From NCBI GenBank assembly GCA_964519985.1, contig CAZFMF010000014.1, forward strand, positions 11,679-75,678: 64,000 bases of DNA. Reading direction: 5' to 3'. Both the position numbers and the translations under genes were made by a program. Positions 43,049 through 50,739 of the stretch are shown in pieces. Every line of letters begins with the position of its first letter. Positions within the stretch are counted from its first letter, which is position 1. Origin of the DNA: JAIEOG01 sp964519985. Its GTDB lineage: Bacteria; Bdellovibrionota; FAC87; UBA2466. The notes beneath the pieces are model-generated. The model saw only the letters and a program-made list of their open reading frames with translations, had not been told where the DNA came from and did not search any database.

Positions 43049-44303
43049 GACCCGCCCCCGTGGAGATTAAGTTAACCTGGCTCTGAGTTTTTTCCTCAAT
43101 AAAGCGCAGGTAGTTCAAAAGATTTTTCGGCAAATCCGTCGCGGCCCGGATGTCCTTTAGGTTTTCCTTCCAGCCCGACAGCGTTTCATAAACCGGCGTC
43201 ATCTTCTCGAGCAACTTCGTGTCCGCCGGAAAGGTATCGTACTCTTTGCCGTCACATTGGTATTTCGTGCAAACCTTCAGTTCATCGATGCCGCTTAAGA
43301 CATCGGCCTTGGTGACGGCTAAGTGTTTGATGCCCGATACGCGCAACGCGTAGCGCACGGCCACCAAGTCTAGCCAACCGCAACGGCGTGGACGTCCCGT
43401 TGTCGCGCCAAATTCGCCGCCGGTTTCACGCAGCTTATCGCCTTGCGCATCGTTGAGTTCCGTCGGAAATGGGCCTTCGCCGACCCGGGTGGTGTAAGCC
43501 TTCATGATGCCAATAAAGAGCGTGTCCTTGGGCAGGCGAGCGCCTAGTCCCAATGCCGCCTGTGAGGGCAGGGTATGTGAAGACGTGACATACGGGTACG
43601 TGCCATAGTCCACATCGAGCAAGATGCCTTGCGCGCCTTCGAAGAGAATCTTTTTCCCGTTCTGAATATCGTCGAAAAGCATGCTCGAGACATCATGCAC
43701 AAAGGGTTTCAGTTGCTCGGCGATACGCGAATACTTTTTCATGAACGCGTCCATGCGGACGGGCTCTACTTTGTAGAATTCTTTCAGAAGAAAATTCTTT
43801 TCTTCGAGATTCGCGTTTAGCTTTTCCTCAAATCCAGCCGGGTCGTAGAGGTCGGAGACCCGGAGTCCACGGCGCGAGGCGCGATCTTCATACGCGGGGC
43901 CAATGCCACGCTTGGTGGTACCGATCTTACCCGCTTTGCGCCCTTCGCGCGCGGCATCCAAGTGCTTGTGGTAGTCGAGGATCAAGTGGGCGCGATCCGA
44001 AATCGCAATCCGCTTTTCGAGATCCGGTACATTGGCTTTTTTTAGAATATCGATTTCTTCTAGGAAAATTTCGGGATCCACCACCACGCCGGAGCCAATC
44101 AGGCAGCGGGCATGGGGCCGCAAGATACCCGAGGGGATGAGGTGCAAAACGGTTTGTTGGCCTTTAACGACGAGCGTATGCCCCGCGTTATTGCCGCCCT
44201 GAAAGCGCGCGACGATCTCGGCCTCCGAGCTGTAATAGTCGACGATTTTGCCTTTGCCTTCGTCGCCCCACTGGACGCCGATAATCACTACGCCCTGGGG
44301 CAT
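43014..44303 (-). CDS. purA: Adenylosuccinate synthetase
   Basis: 429 residues. GTP-dependent ligation of IMP and aspartate, first step of AMP synthesis. N-terminal P-loop-like VVIIGVQWGDEGKGKIVDYYS with the catalytic Asp, FQGGNNAGHTLVVKG with the catalytic His, GTTKRGIGPAYEDRASRRGLRV, ILFEGAQGILLDVDYGTYPYVTSS, and TTGRPRRCGWLDLVAVRYA. Full length. Downstream of serA (8 bp gap), so the minus-strand unit is aminotransferase-serA-purA-small secreted gene. Confidence 0.97.
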   Translation of the reverse strand: MPQGVVIIGVQWGDEGKGKIVDYYSSEAEIVARFQGGNNAGHTLVVKGQQTVLHLIPSGILRPHARCLIGSGVVVDPEIFLEEIDILKKANVPDLEKRIAISDRAHLILDYHKHLDAAREGRKAGKIGTTKRGIGPAYEDRASRRGLRVSDLYDPAGFEEKLNANLEEKNFLLKEFYKVEPVRMDAFMKKYSRIAEQLKPFVHDVSSMLFDDIQNGKKILFEGAQGILLDVDYGTYPYVTSSHTLPSQAALGLGARLPKDTLFIGIMKAYTTRVGEGPFPTELNDAQGDKLRETGGEFGATTGRPRRCGWLDLVAVRYALRVSGIKHLAVTKADVLSGIDELKVCTKYQCDGKEYDTFPADTKLLEKMTPVYETLSGWKENLKDIRAATDLPKNLLNYLRFIEEKTQSQVNLISTGAGREAVIDIHRAF

Positions 44304-44311
44304 TTTTCACC

Positions 44312-45898
44312 TCAAAGACGGATCTGAACTACCGAAGTCATGCCCTTGATCTTGCGCATGGCTTCAATCGTATCCGCCGAAAGTTCTGAATCCACTCCGA
44401 TGATGGCAATCGCTTCACCGCGCTTGTCGCCGCGCCCCAAATGCATGCGGGCGATATTGATCCCCTTGCCACCCAAAGTCGTGCCCATTGCCCCGATGAC
44501 GCCGGGGGTGTCAACATTGCGGGTATAAAGCAGCGCGCCGCTCAAGATGCCATCGATCGAAAAACCATCGACTTGCACGATGCGCGGTTCGTCCTTGCCG
44601 AAGAGCGTTCCGGCGACGGTCAACGTCGTCGCGCCTTCCACCGTGATGCGAACGAGGCTGCCGTAATCCTGGCAAACTTCATCGACCGATTCCTCGATGC
44701 GAATACCGCGTTCCTTCAAGGTTTTTCGGGCGGTGACAAAGTTCACCGGCGTGCCGAGCAAGGAGCTCAAGAAGCCCTGCAGCACGGAAAGGGTGAGGAC
44801 TTCGCGTTTGATGCCGCTGCCCAGCGCTTCATAGTGCACGACAATCCGCTTCACGTTTTGGTGCGGGACGGCCTGGGCGGCAAAGGCCCCGAGCTTCTCG
44901 CAGAGGGTGAGATGCGGGCGCAAGAATTCCAATTCCTCGCGCGTGACATTGGGCACGTTGATGGCGTTTTTCAACGCCCCGCTGCGCATGTATTCGGCCA
45001 CCTGTTCGGCGACTTCCAATCCGACCTGCAGCTGCGCTTCTTCGGTGCTCGCCCCCAAGTGGGGCGTCAAGACGACATCGGTTCGCTTGAGCAGGGGATG
45101 GTCGGTCGGCGGGGGTTCTTGCTCAAACACATCGAGTGCCGCGCCTTTGAGCTGTTTTTTCTCGAGTGCTTCGAGCAGCGCCGCTTCGTTCACGATGCCG
45201 CCGCGCGCGCAGTTAATCAGGTAGGCGCCCTTTTTCACTTTCGCGAAGGCTTCTTTGTTCAGCAGATTCCGAGTGGCATCGAGCAGAGGCACGTGCACCG
45301 TGATGTAATCCGACTTCGCCAGTAGTTCATCGAGGCTGACCAAGCGAACGCCGTACTTCGCCGCGGCTTCCTCGCTCAAATACGGATCGTAGCCCAGCAC
45401 ATTCATCTTCAATCCGACCGCGCGTTCCGCGACCGCTTTGCCGATGTTGCCGAGACCCATCACCCCGAGCGTCTTGCCGCGGATTTCCGAGCCCTGAAAA
45501 CTCTTCTTGTCCCATTTCCCGTCGCGCATGCTCGCGTCCGCGCGCGCCACGTGGCGGGAGACGGCGAAGAGCAGGGCAATTGCATGTTCGGCGGTCGTGA
45601 CGATATTGCCGGTCGGTGCGTTCATCACCACCACGCCCATTTCGGTGGCGGCGGTCACGTCGACGTTATCGAGCCCAATGCCGGCACGGATCGCGAGCTT
45701 CAGATTGCGACCGCTTTCGAGGAGGTCGCGGTCCACTTGCGTGCGCGAACGGACAATTAAGATGTCGATGGACGGCATCTTTTCTTTGAGCTCGGGCCGC
45801 GGAATGTCTTTGTACTCCAGGATCTCCAGCTGGGGGATCTGCTTGAGCTTCGCGATCGCTTCCGTCGATAATCCGTCGGCAATCAATAGGCGTGTCAT
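44312..45898 (-). CDS. serA: D-3-phosphoglycerate dehydrogenase
   Basis: 528 residues, the long SerA type with an intervening domain and C-terminal ACT domain. RAGIGLDNVDVTAATEMGVVVMNAPTGN, NAD site GVMGLGNIGKAVAERA, catalytic LINCARGGIVNEAALLEAL and TPHLGASTEEAQ are intact. The ACT region (VDTPGVIGAMGTTLGGKGINIARMHLGR) suggests serine feedback control. Its ATG overlaps the stop of the upstream class V aminotransferase (TAATG), a serine-pathway pair. Confidence 0.96.
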   Translation of the reverse strand: MTRLLIADGLSTEAIAKLKQIPQLEILEYKDIPRPELKEKMPSIDILIVRSRTQVDRDLLESGRNLKLAIRAGIGLDNVDVTAATEMGVVVMNAPTGNIVTTAEHAIALLFAVSRHVARADASMRDGKWDKKSFQGSEIRGKTLGVMGLGNIGKAVAERAVGLKMNVLGYDPYLSEEAAAKYGVRLVSLDELLAKSDYITVHVPLLDATRNLLNKEAFAKVKKGAYLINCARGGIVNEAALLEALEKKQLKGAALDVFEQEPPPTDHPLLKRTDVVLTPHLGASTEEAQLQVGLEVAEQVAEYMRSGALKNAINVPNVTREELEFLRPHLTLCEKLGAFAAQAVPHQNVKRIVVHYEALGSGIKREVLTLSVLQGFLSSLLGTPVNFVTARKTLKERGIRIEESVDEVCQDYGSLVRITVEGATTLTVAGTLFGKDEPRIVQVDGFSIDGILSGALLYTRNVDTPGVIGAMGTTLGGKGINIARMHLGRGDKRGEAIAIIGVDSELSADTIEAMRKIKGMTSVVQIRL

Positions 45899-47070
45899 TA
45901 GGCGCTCTCGCTTTCCAAGAAGTAAGCCGAGGCCGCCCCGACTCCGGCGCCCATTTCTACCGGCACGCCGAGTTTTTTCAATCCGTATTCCACCGCCGAC
46001 AAAACGGTCAGCATATCCAGTTCGTCGAAGTAGCCAAGGTGGGCGATGCGGAACATTTTGCCCTTATAGTGATCTTGGCCTTCGGCGATCGTGATGCCGA
46101 AGCGATCGCGCATATACGAAATGAGCTTGTCGCCCGCGTCACTGCCCTTAGGCATCAAGACCGAAGTGACCGACGGGGCCGGGCTCTTTTTCGCGAGCAG
46201 CTCAAGACCCATCGCTTGTACTCCGCGACGGGTGGCTTCGGCGAGCCGCGCATGGTGTTTGAAAACGGGATCGAGACCGGAGGCTTTGAAGCGCTGGAGC
46301 ACGACATCCAAACCGCAGATCAAACTCACCGCCGGTGTCCAAGCCGTTTGGCCGGACGAAAAACCCTTTGCTTCGGCTTTGAGATCAAAATAGAACGGGG
46401 TGAGATCGGAGCGCTTGCCGGCGTCTTGCGCGCGCTGTGAAAGCGCAATGGTCGCGAGTCCCGGCGGCAACATCATCGCTTTTTGCGACCCGCTCACCAC
46501 GACATCGAGACCCCATTCGTCCATCGGGATATTGCAAACGCCTAACGCCGTGATCGCATCGACAAAAACCAAGGCATCGCTGCTTTTGCGCACCAGCTCC
46601 GCGATTTCCTTAACGGGGTGCAAAACCCCGGTGGAGGTTTCGGAGGCCTGGAAGAGCACTGCGCGGGTGCCGGGATTGGCCTTCAAAAGCTTTCCGATTT
46701 CGGCCGGATCCACCGCTTCGCCCCATTCGACTTTGATTTCGTGAACCTTCAAGCCGTATTTCTGCGAAATCTTGGTCCAGCGCTCGCCGAACTTTCCACC
46801 ATTAACCACAATGACTTCATCGCCCTTGGCCAGACAATTCGCGATCGAAGCCTCCATCGCCCCGGTGCCCGAGGATGCCAGGACGTAGCAAGGCTGTTTG
46901 GTCTGGTGGAGGAAGGCCAAGTTCTCCCAAACGCGCTTCAAAATCGTCGAAAACTCTTTGGTCCGGTGGTGCAAAGGCGCTTTGGCCATGGCCGATAGCA
47001 CGTCTTCCGGAACGGGCGTTGGGCCAGGCGCAAAGATGCGTAGTTTTTCAAACAGGGGGTGTGATTTCAT
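45898..47070 (-). CDS. Class V aminotransferase (alanine-glyoxylate/serine type), probable phosphoserine transaminase role
   Basis: 390 residues from ATG 47070 (GAGGAAC RBS). PLP enzyme: FAPGPTPVPEDVLSAM, HHRTKEF, SSGTGAMEASIAN, FVDAITALGVCNIPMDEWG and the PLP Lys K197 in SGSQKAMMLPPG. Annotated relatives are alanine-glyoxylate or serine-pyruvate aminotransferases. Because it is translationally coupled to serA and no serC is visible here, it likely carries out the phosphoserine transaminase step, as proposed for similar pairs in other lineages (inference). A longer in-frame extension to 47181 lacks support. Confidence 0.9.
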   Translation of the reverse strand: MKSHPLFEKLRIFAPGPTPVPEDVLSAMAKAPLHHRTKEFSTILKRVWENLAFLHQTKQPCYVLASSGTGAMEASIANCLAKGDEVIVVNGGKFGERWTKISQKYGLKVHEIKVEWGEAVDPAEIGKLLKANPGTRAVLFQASETSTGVLHPVKEIAELVRKSSDALVFVDAITALGVCNIPMDEWGLDVVVSGSQKAMMLPPGLATIALSQRAQDAGKRSDLTPFYFDLKAEAKGFSSGQTAWTPAVSLICGLDVVLQRFKASGLDPVFKHHARLAEATRRGVQAMGLELLAKKSPAPSVTSVLMPKGSDAGDKLISYMRDRFGITIAEGQDHYKGKMFRIAHLGYFDELDMLTVLSAVEYGLKKLGVPVEMGAGVGAASAYFLESESA

Positions 47071-47179
47071 GGGTGTTCCTCTGTAGAGGTGAGATTCATT
47101 GGGCGAGAGGAATGTATTGAAGGCAGGCTTGGCCGTCAAGCAATGCGGTAAAGGCTCCCGGGTGGCCGATCCGGCTTTC

Positions 47180-47209
47180 ACTCCGGCGCCGGAATGGTTC
47201 TGATAAAAT
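47180..47209 (+). promoter_or_regulatory. Palindrome plus extended -10 promoter of paralogue 1
   Basis: ACTCCGGCGCCGGAAT (47180-47195, one mismatch) ends 5 nt before TGATAAAAT (47201-47209), an extended -10. The palindrome covers where the -35 and spacer would be. 18 nt from the hexamer to the ATG, with AGGGGG as RBS. Same architecture at 49900 and 50692. Confidence 0.55.
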
Positions 47210-47227
47210 AGGATTTTAGGGGGCTAG

Positions 47228-47998
47228 ATGCGCAACGCATGGCGTTTGGGGTTAGTGCTTTTGCTTTGCGGGCCGGCGTGGGCGCCAGATGAAATGAATC
47301 CTTACGATCCTCCGGGAGGATTCTCGCAACCATCGGGAAATCGGGCCGAGTTTGATCTGCGTGCCTTCTACGGACAGACGGGTGGTAGTCCTGAATCAAT
47401 AAGGAAAGAACTCAAATCGCCGCGGCAACGTGATTTGGTGGCAAACGCGCTATGCGCTGATCCGCACTTTCTGCAAACGATACCGCGCGAGGCGGCGCTG
47501 GCATTTCTGGTCCCGCTCACCGTCGCCCAGCACGCCCGTCTTAAGACAAATTCTTCGCTCAACGACAAGGAGTCGCTTCGAGAGCTAATTCGCGAGGGGC
47601 GGATTTTGAGTTATTTGGAGAGCGAAAGCGGAATAGGACGGTGGGCGCGGAAAACGTCTTTTGATTCGGCGGGTAACTTGGGGGTGTGGGGGGCCATGGG
47701 TGGGATGTTAGTATGGCTTGGTTACTTGTATGCGGGCTACGTGCCGAAATCCTTTCCTGGTTTCTTGGGGAGCGGTTTAGCAGGCATATTGGGTGGGTTT
47801 TTTTCACCTCTCGCCGGGTTGGCTGGTTTGAAACTTATCAATCAAGCGATCTCTGACCAACTGTTGTTTGCACGCCTTCGGCAAGAAGCTCGGGAAGTAG
47901 GCGTCGACTGGCAGCCTAGCAATGAGTTTTTCGCGGCAAATACTTGCGGCTACGAACGACTCCGCAAAAGCCCCCTCAACGCACTCCGCCCTCAATAA
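47228..47998 (+). CDS. MRNAWRLGL-family secreted/membrane protein, paralogue 1
   Basis: 256 residues. Signal peptide MRNAWRLGLVLLLCGPAWA, then PDEMNPYDPPGGF. Conserved helical N-terminal domain (FYGQTGGSPESIRKELKSPR, AALAFLVPLTVAQHARLK, LIREGRILSYL), a central hydrophobic stretch forming probably two transmembrane helices (NLGVWGAMGGMLVWLGYLYA and FLGSGLAGILGGFFSPLAGL), and a conserved C-terminal part QEAREVGVDWQPSNEFFAAN with CGYERLRKSPLNALRPQ. First of four tandem paralogues with near-identical 5' regions. No known family recognised. Function unknown; topology implies an envelope protein whose ends are conserved and whose membrane core varies. Confidence 0.75.
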   Translation: MRNAWRLGLVLLLCGPAWAPDEMNPYDPPGGFSQPSGNRAEFDLRAFYGQTGGSPESIRKELKSPRQRDLVANALCADPHFLQTIPREAALAFLVPLTVAQHARLKTNSSLNDKESLRELIREGRILSYLESESGIGRWARKTSFDSAGNLGVWGAMGGMLVWLGYLYAGYVPKSFPGFLGSGLAGILGGFFSPLAGLAGLKLINQAISDQLLFARLRQEAREVGVDWQPSNEFFAANTCGYERLRKSPLNALRPQ

Positions 47999-48004
47999 TA
48001 CCGT

Positions 48005-48024
48005 TCACTCCCGCGCCGGAGTGA
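48005..48024. repeat. ACTCCGGCGCCGGAGT palindrome family, copy after paralogue 1
   Basis: TCACTCCCGCGCCGGAGTGA, 10-bp arms with one mismatch, 6 nt after the stop of paralogue 1. Preceded by TAATACCGT, matching the TAACACC-type lead-in of the copies after paralogues 2 and 3 and oxyR. Confidence 0.65.
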
Positions 48025-48041
48025 CTGTGTCCGTCACGGAT

Positions 48042-48086
48042 CCTCTTTCGGCAAATAATCGCCTCGCATTTTCGAGAGGTTTTTTT
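48042..48086 (+). terminator. Possible intrinsic terminator of paralogue 1
   Basis: CCTCT (48042-48046) can pair with AGAGG (48075-48079), with inner CTCG/CGAG pairing, followed directly by seven T (48080-48086). Stem is short, loop long. Confidence 0.4.
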
Positions 48087-48111
48087 CTGCCACTCTCGGC
48101 GCTGGATTCGC

Positions 48112-48120
48112 TGTTAAAAT
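48112..48120 (+). promoter_or_regulatory. Extended -10 promoter of paralogue 2 (TGTTAAAAT)
   Basis: TGTTAAAAT, hexamer 18 nt before the ATG, exactly as in the other three paralogues. Unlike them, the CCGG palindrome is not adjacent but about 90 bp upstream. RBS AGGAGG. Confidence 0.5.
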
Positions 48121-48138
48121 GTTCTTTCAGGAGGCTAG

Positions 48139-48906
48139 ATGCGCAACGCATGGCGTTTGGGATTGGTGCTTATGTGTTGCTCACCCGCGTTCGCCCCCGA
48201 AGATAGACTCAATCCTTATGCGCCCCCCTTGGGCCTTTTCAATCTCGAGCGGTTTTGGAAGCAAGTACAAGACGAACCAAATGAGCCTCCGGGCATCATT
48301 CTTATGCGAAAAGAGTGGACCGATGCGCGCGCGGAGTACCCGCAAGGATTGGGTGATGCGCTCCTTGCGAACCCTGGCTTCTTAGAGAAGGTCGATCGCA
48401 AGACGGCCCTGACTTTACTCGAGCTGCTCACGGTGGCCGAGCACCACCTTCTGATGGAACATCCGTCCGTCATCCAAAGCGATTCCCTTCGGGATCTCGT
48501 TCGCGAAGGAAGGATCTTAAGTTACTTGAAAGCGGGCAATCGTTTTAGCGCCCCCAATCTGCTTCAATTCACCCTGCCGGCTATTGCGGCAGGCTCGGTC
48601 GGCTACATGACGCTTGCAATGCATTGGTACTTATCCGCACCAGCGGCCAAACCCGGTACCTTGGCGGACGCCTACATTAACTACGGCATGGCGGGTATCG
48701 CGGTTTGGGTAGGTCCGCTTCTGATTGCGAGCGGCGCGCGGCGAGCGCTGGATGCCGTCGTGTTCCAAATGATGCTCGCCCGATTGCGAAGTGAAGCCCA
48801 AGAAGTCGGCGCCGACTGGCAACCCAGCCCGGAGTTCTTCAATGCGCGACCCTGCGGGCTAAGCCGCTTGCTCAAAAGCCCCCTTCGCGCCCTTCGGCCT
48901 AAGTAA
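48139..48906 (+). CDS. MRNAWRLGL-family secreted/membrane protein, paralogue 2
   Basis: 255 residues and the most diverged of the family: signal peptide MRNAWRLGLVLMCCSPAFA, then a different N-terminal stretch (LNPYAPPLGLFNLERFWKQ) that regains similarity at ALLANPGFLEKVDRKTALTL and LRDLVREGRILSYL. Central hydrophobic helices (LLQFTLPAIAAGSVGYMTLA; GMAGIAVWVGPLLIASGA) differ in sequence from the paralogues. C-terminal LRSEAQEVGADWQPSPEFFN and SRLLKSPLRALRPK are conserved. The first 23 nt of the coding region are identical to the other three, although the protein body is diverged. Followed by the palindrome in which the IS is inserted. Confidence 0.75.
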   Translation: MRNAWRLGLVLMCCSPAFAPEDRLNPYAPPLGLFNLERFWKQVQDEPNEPPGIILMRKEWTDARAEYPQGLGDALLANPGFLEKVDRKTALTLLELLTVAEHHLLMEHPSVIQSDSLRDLVREGRILSYLKAGNRFSAPNLLQFTLPAIAAGSVGYMTLAMHWYLSAPAAKPGTLADAYINYGMAGIAVWVGPLLIASGARRALDAVVFQMMLARLRSEAQEVGADWQPSPEFFNARPCGLSRLLKSPLRALRPK

Positions 48907-49006
48907 CACCTTCCACTCCGGCGGAAGGTGTTTGAAAAGTTAACGGCAGGGCCGCGGCTGTTTTAGAGGCGGCGCGTCAACGTCAATGATTTTAATAGAA
49001 TAAAAT

Positions 49007-49045
49007 CCCCTCCATTAAATTTTCGCGAATTTAAAGGTGGAGGGG
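49007..49045 (+). promoter_or_regulatory. Hairpin sequestering the transposase Shine-Dalgarno
   Basis: CCCCTCCATTAAATT (49007-49021) pairs with AATTTAA (49028-49034) and TGGAGGGG (49038-49045), with loop TTCGCG and a 3-nt bulge AGG. The 3' arm contains the purine-rich RBS immediately before ATG 49046, so transcripts entering from outside would be poorly translated. Confidence 0.6.
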
Positions 49046-49882
49046 ATGCAAATTCAACGTAGTCAGAACTATCCTTCTGACCTTACTGATCTGCAGTGGG
49101 AGCTTATCAAGGACTTTATTCCTGAGGCAAGAAGTGGGGGGAGACCTCGAACAACCTGCCCAAGAGCTGTCGTAGATTCCATTTTGTACGTCGTACGAAG
49201 TGGGTGTGCGTGGAGATATTTGCCGAAACATTTTCCGCCCTGGCAAACGGTCTACGTTTATTTTCGTCAGTGGCGTGATTGGGGAGTGTGGCGTTTGATT
49301 CATCAAGCACTGACACAAAAAGTTCGAAAGCAAGCCGGCCGAAGTCATAGTCCGAACGTCGTCATCATCGATGGGCAAAGCGTAAGGGCGCAATTCGGAG
49401 AAGAAAGAGGGTATGACGGATTTAAAAAAGTACGAGGTAGAAAACGGCAGATCCTCGTCGATTCTTTGGGTTTTATTTGGGCAGCAAAAGTACACCGAGC
49501 CGACCAACAAGAAAGCACCCGTGGACCAGAGGTGTTGGAAGATTTCCCCGGAGAACTTGATCATCCAGAAAAAGTGCTGGCCGACTCGGGATATGGAAAA
49601 GCACCTTTCAGCACCTGGACACAACTAAACTGGTCGATTTTGCCGGAGATAAAAAAAGGCGAGCGAGCCACCGTCAGGAATGAAACTTGGCACCCCCGAC
49701 TAAAAATAGTTCAGAGCAATCTAAAGCCCATGCGCTGGATAGTTGAGAGGAGTTTCGCTTGGTTTAACCACTCCAGACGACTTTCGCGAGACTATGAGAG
49801 ACGAGTCAAAAGCAGCGAAGCGATGCTCTTCCTAAGCCAATTTCCCATGTTACTGAGCAGGCTCGCACCAAACCCCCCTTAA
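49046..49882 (+). CDS. IS5-family DDE transposase
   Basis: 278 residues from ATG 49046. N-terminal DUF4096-like domain (DLTDLQWELIKDFIPEARSGGRPRTTCPRAVVDSILYVVRSGCAWRYLP, PPWQTVYVYFRQWRDWGVW), then the catalytic core: first Asp in VVIIDGQSVRAQ, second Asp in KVLADSGYGKAP, Glu in RWIVERSFAWFNHSRRLSRDYE. No stops or frameshifts, so probably functional. A GTG nine nt upstream is an alternative start. Confidence 0.93.
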   Translation: MQIQRSQNYPSDLTDLQWELIKDFIPEARSGGRPRTTCPRAVVDSILYVVRSGCAWRYLPKHFPPWQTVYVYFRQWRDWGVWRLIHQALTQKVRKQAGRSHSPNVVIIDGQSVRAQFGEERGYDGFKKVRGRKRQILVDSLGFIWAAKVHRADQQESTRGPEVLEDFPGELDHPEKVLADSGYGKAPFSTWTQLNWSILPEIKKGERATVRNETWHPRLKIVQSNLKPMRWIVERSFAWFNHSRRLSRDYERRVKSSEAMLFLSQFPMLLSRLAPNPP

Positions 49883-49899
49883 CTTTTCAAACACCCTCC

Positions 49900-49921
49900 G
49901 CCGGAGTGGCTCTGATAAAAT
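49900..49921 (+). promoter_or_regulatory. Right half-palindrome plus extended -10 promoter of paralogue 3
   Basis: GCCGGAGTGG (49900-49909) is the right arm left by the IS insertion, 3 nt from TGATAAAAT (49913-49921). The promoter hexamer and 18-nt leader are undisturbed, but the left palindrome arm is now 977 bp away, replaced by the IS terminus CACCCTCC. Confidence 0.5.
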
Positions 49922-49939
49922 AGCTTTTCAGGGGGCTGG

Positions 49940-50683
49940 ATGCGCAACGCATGGCGTTTGGGATTAGTGCTTTTGCTTTGTGTGCCGGCGTTTGCGCCGG
50001 ACGAGGTCAACCCCTATGACCCGCCGGGAGGGTTTTCTCGGTCATCGGAAAACCGGGTTGAGTTTAACCTGCAGGCATTCTACGGACAGACAGGTGGCAA
50101 TCCTGATTCGATTAGGAAAGAACTTGAATCGCCGCAGCAGCGAGAATTGGTGGCGAGCGCGCTATTCGCTGATCCCGGGTTTTTGCAAACAGTCCCACGC
50201 AAGGCGGCTCTGGCCTTCCTAGCCCCACTCACGGTAGCTCATCACCGCCGCTTAAAGGAAAGTCCAGCGCTGACGCAAAATGAAGCGCTTCGTGAGCTCG
50301 TGCGGGAAGGAAGAATTCTAAGCTATCTGCCGGCCAAACCGAATTCTCCAGACCGTTTTTGGCGGGTTGCGGCGTGGGGGGGCATCATTGGGATGGCGCC
50401 GACACTTCTTCTCTCTGTCTGGCTGCATGACCCCTCTTTTCTCATAAGCCTGGGACGCGCCTCGGGAATCTACGCTGTCCCCGCTGTAGCCATACCGTTA
50501 GCGGACTACTTTATGAGGAAAACGATGGACTACATCTCTTTCCAATTGCTTCTGATGCGCTTGCAGGCGGAAGCTCGCGAGGTCGGTCCCGATTGGCAGC
50601 CCAGCGCTCAGTTTTTCGAGGCAAATGTCTGCGGATACGAACGACTCCGCAAAAGTCCACTCAAAGCACTGCGCCCAAAGTAA
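49940..50683 (+). CDS. MRNAWRLGL-family secreted/membrane protein, paralogue 3
   Basis: 247 residues; closest to paralogue 1 over the first ~125 residues (FYGQTGGNPDSIRKELESPQ, LREL then VREGRILSYLPAK) and over the last ~45 (LQAEAREVGPDWQPSAQFFE, CGYERLRKSPLKALRPK). The intervening membrane region (FWRVAAWGGIIGMAPTLLLSVWL; IYAVPAVAIPLADYFM) is unrelated to that of paralogue 1. This mosaic is consistent with exchange of the central segment, or relaxed selection on it. Signal peptide MRNAWRLGLVLLLCVPAFA. Function unknown. Confidence 0.75.
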   Translation: MRNAWRLGLVLLLCVPAFAPDEVNPYDPPGGFSRSSENRVEFNLQAFYGQTGGNPDSIRKELESPQQRELVASALFADPGFLQTVPRKAALAFLAPLTVAHHRRLKESPALTQNEALRELVREGRILSYLPAKPNSPDRFWRVAAWGGIIGMAPTLLLSVWLHDPSFLISLGRASGIYAVPAVAIPLADYFMRKTMDYISFQLLLMRLQAEAREVGPDWQPSAQFFEANVCGYERLRKSPLKALRPK

Positions 50684-50691
50684 CACCGTCC

Positions 50692-50721
50692 ACTCCGGCG
50701 CCGGAGTCGCTCTGCTAAACT
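50692..50721 (+). promoter_or_regulatory. Palindrome plus extended -10 promoter of paralogue 4
   Basis: Perfect ACTCCGGCGCCGGAGT (50692-50707), 5 nt, then TGCTAAACT (50713-50721), a weakened extended -10. The palindrome also begins only 8 nt after the stop of paralogue 3, so a terminator or REP role is equally possible. Confidence 0.55.
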
Positions 50722-50739
50722 GTCTTTTCAGGGGGCTCG

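Larger units (their letters stand above)
48923..49899 (+). mobile_element. IS5-family insertion sequence, 977 bp, intact
   Basis: Ends are 21-nt inverted repeats with one mismatch (48923-48943 and 49879-49899): GGA(A/G)GGTGTTTGAAAAGTTA plus A. One intact DDE transposase inside. Exact removal would join CCACTCCGGC to GCCGGAGTGG, restoring a perfect 20-nt palindrome of the family found elsewhere in the window. No unambiguous target duplication; at most a 2-bp GC. Only one copy in the window. Confidence 0.88.

Noticed and set aside
48919..49903. Target-site duplication flanking the IS
   Set aside because: The flanks CCGGC and GCCGG are two halves of a palindrome; a 2-bp GC duplication is possible but cannot be told from no duplication.
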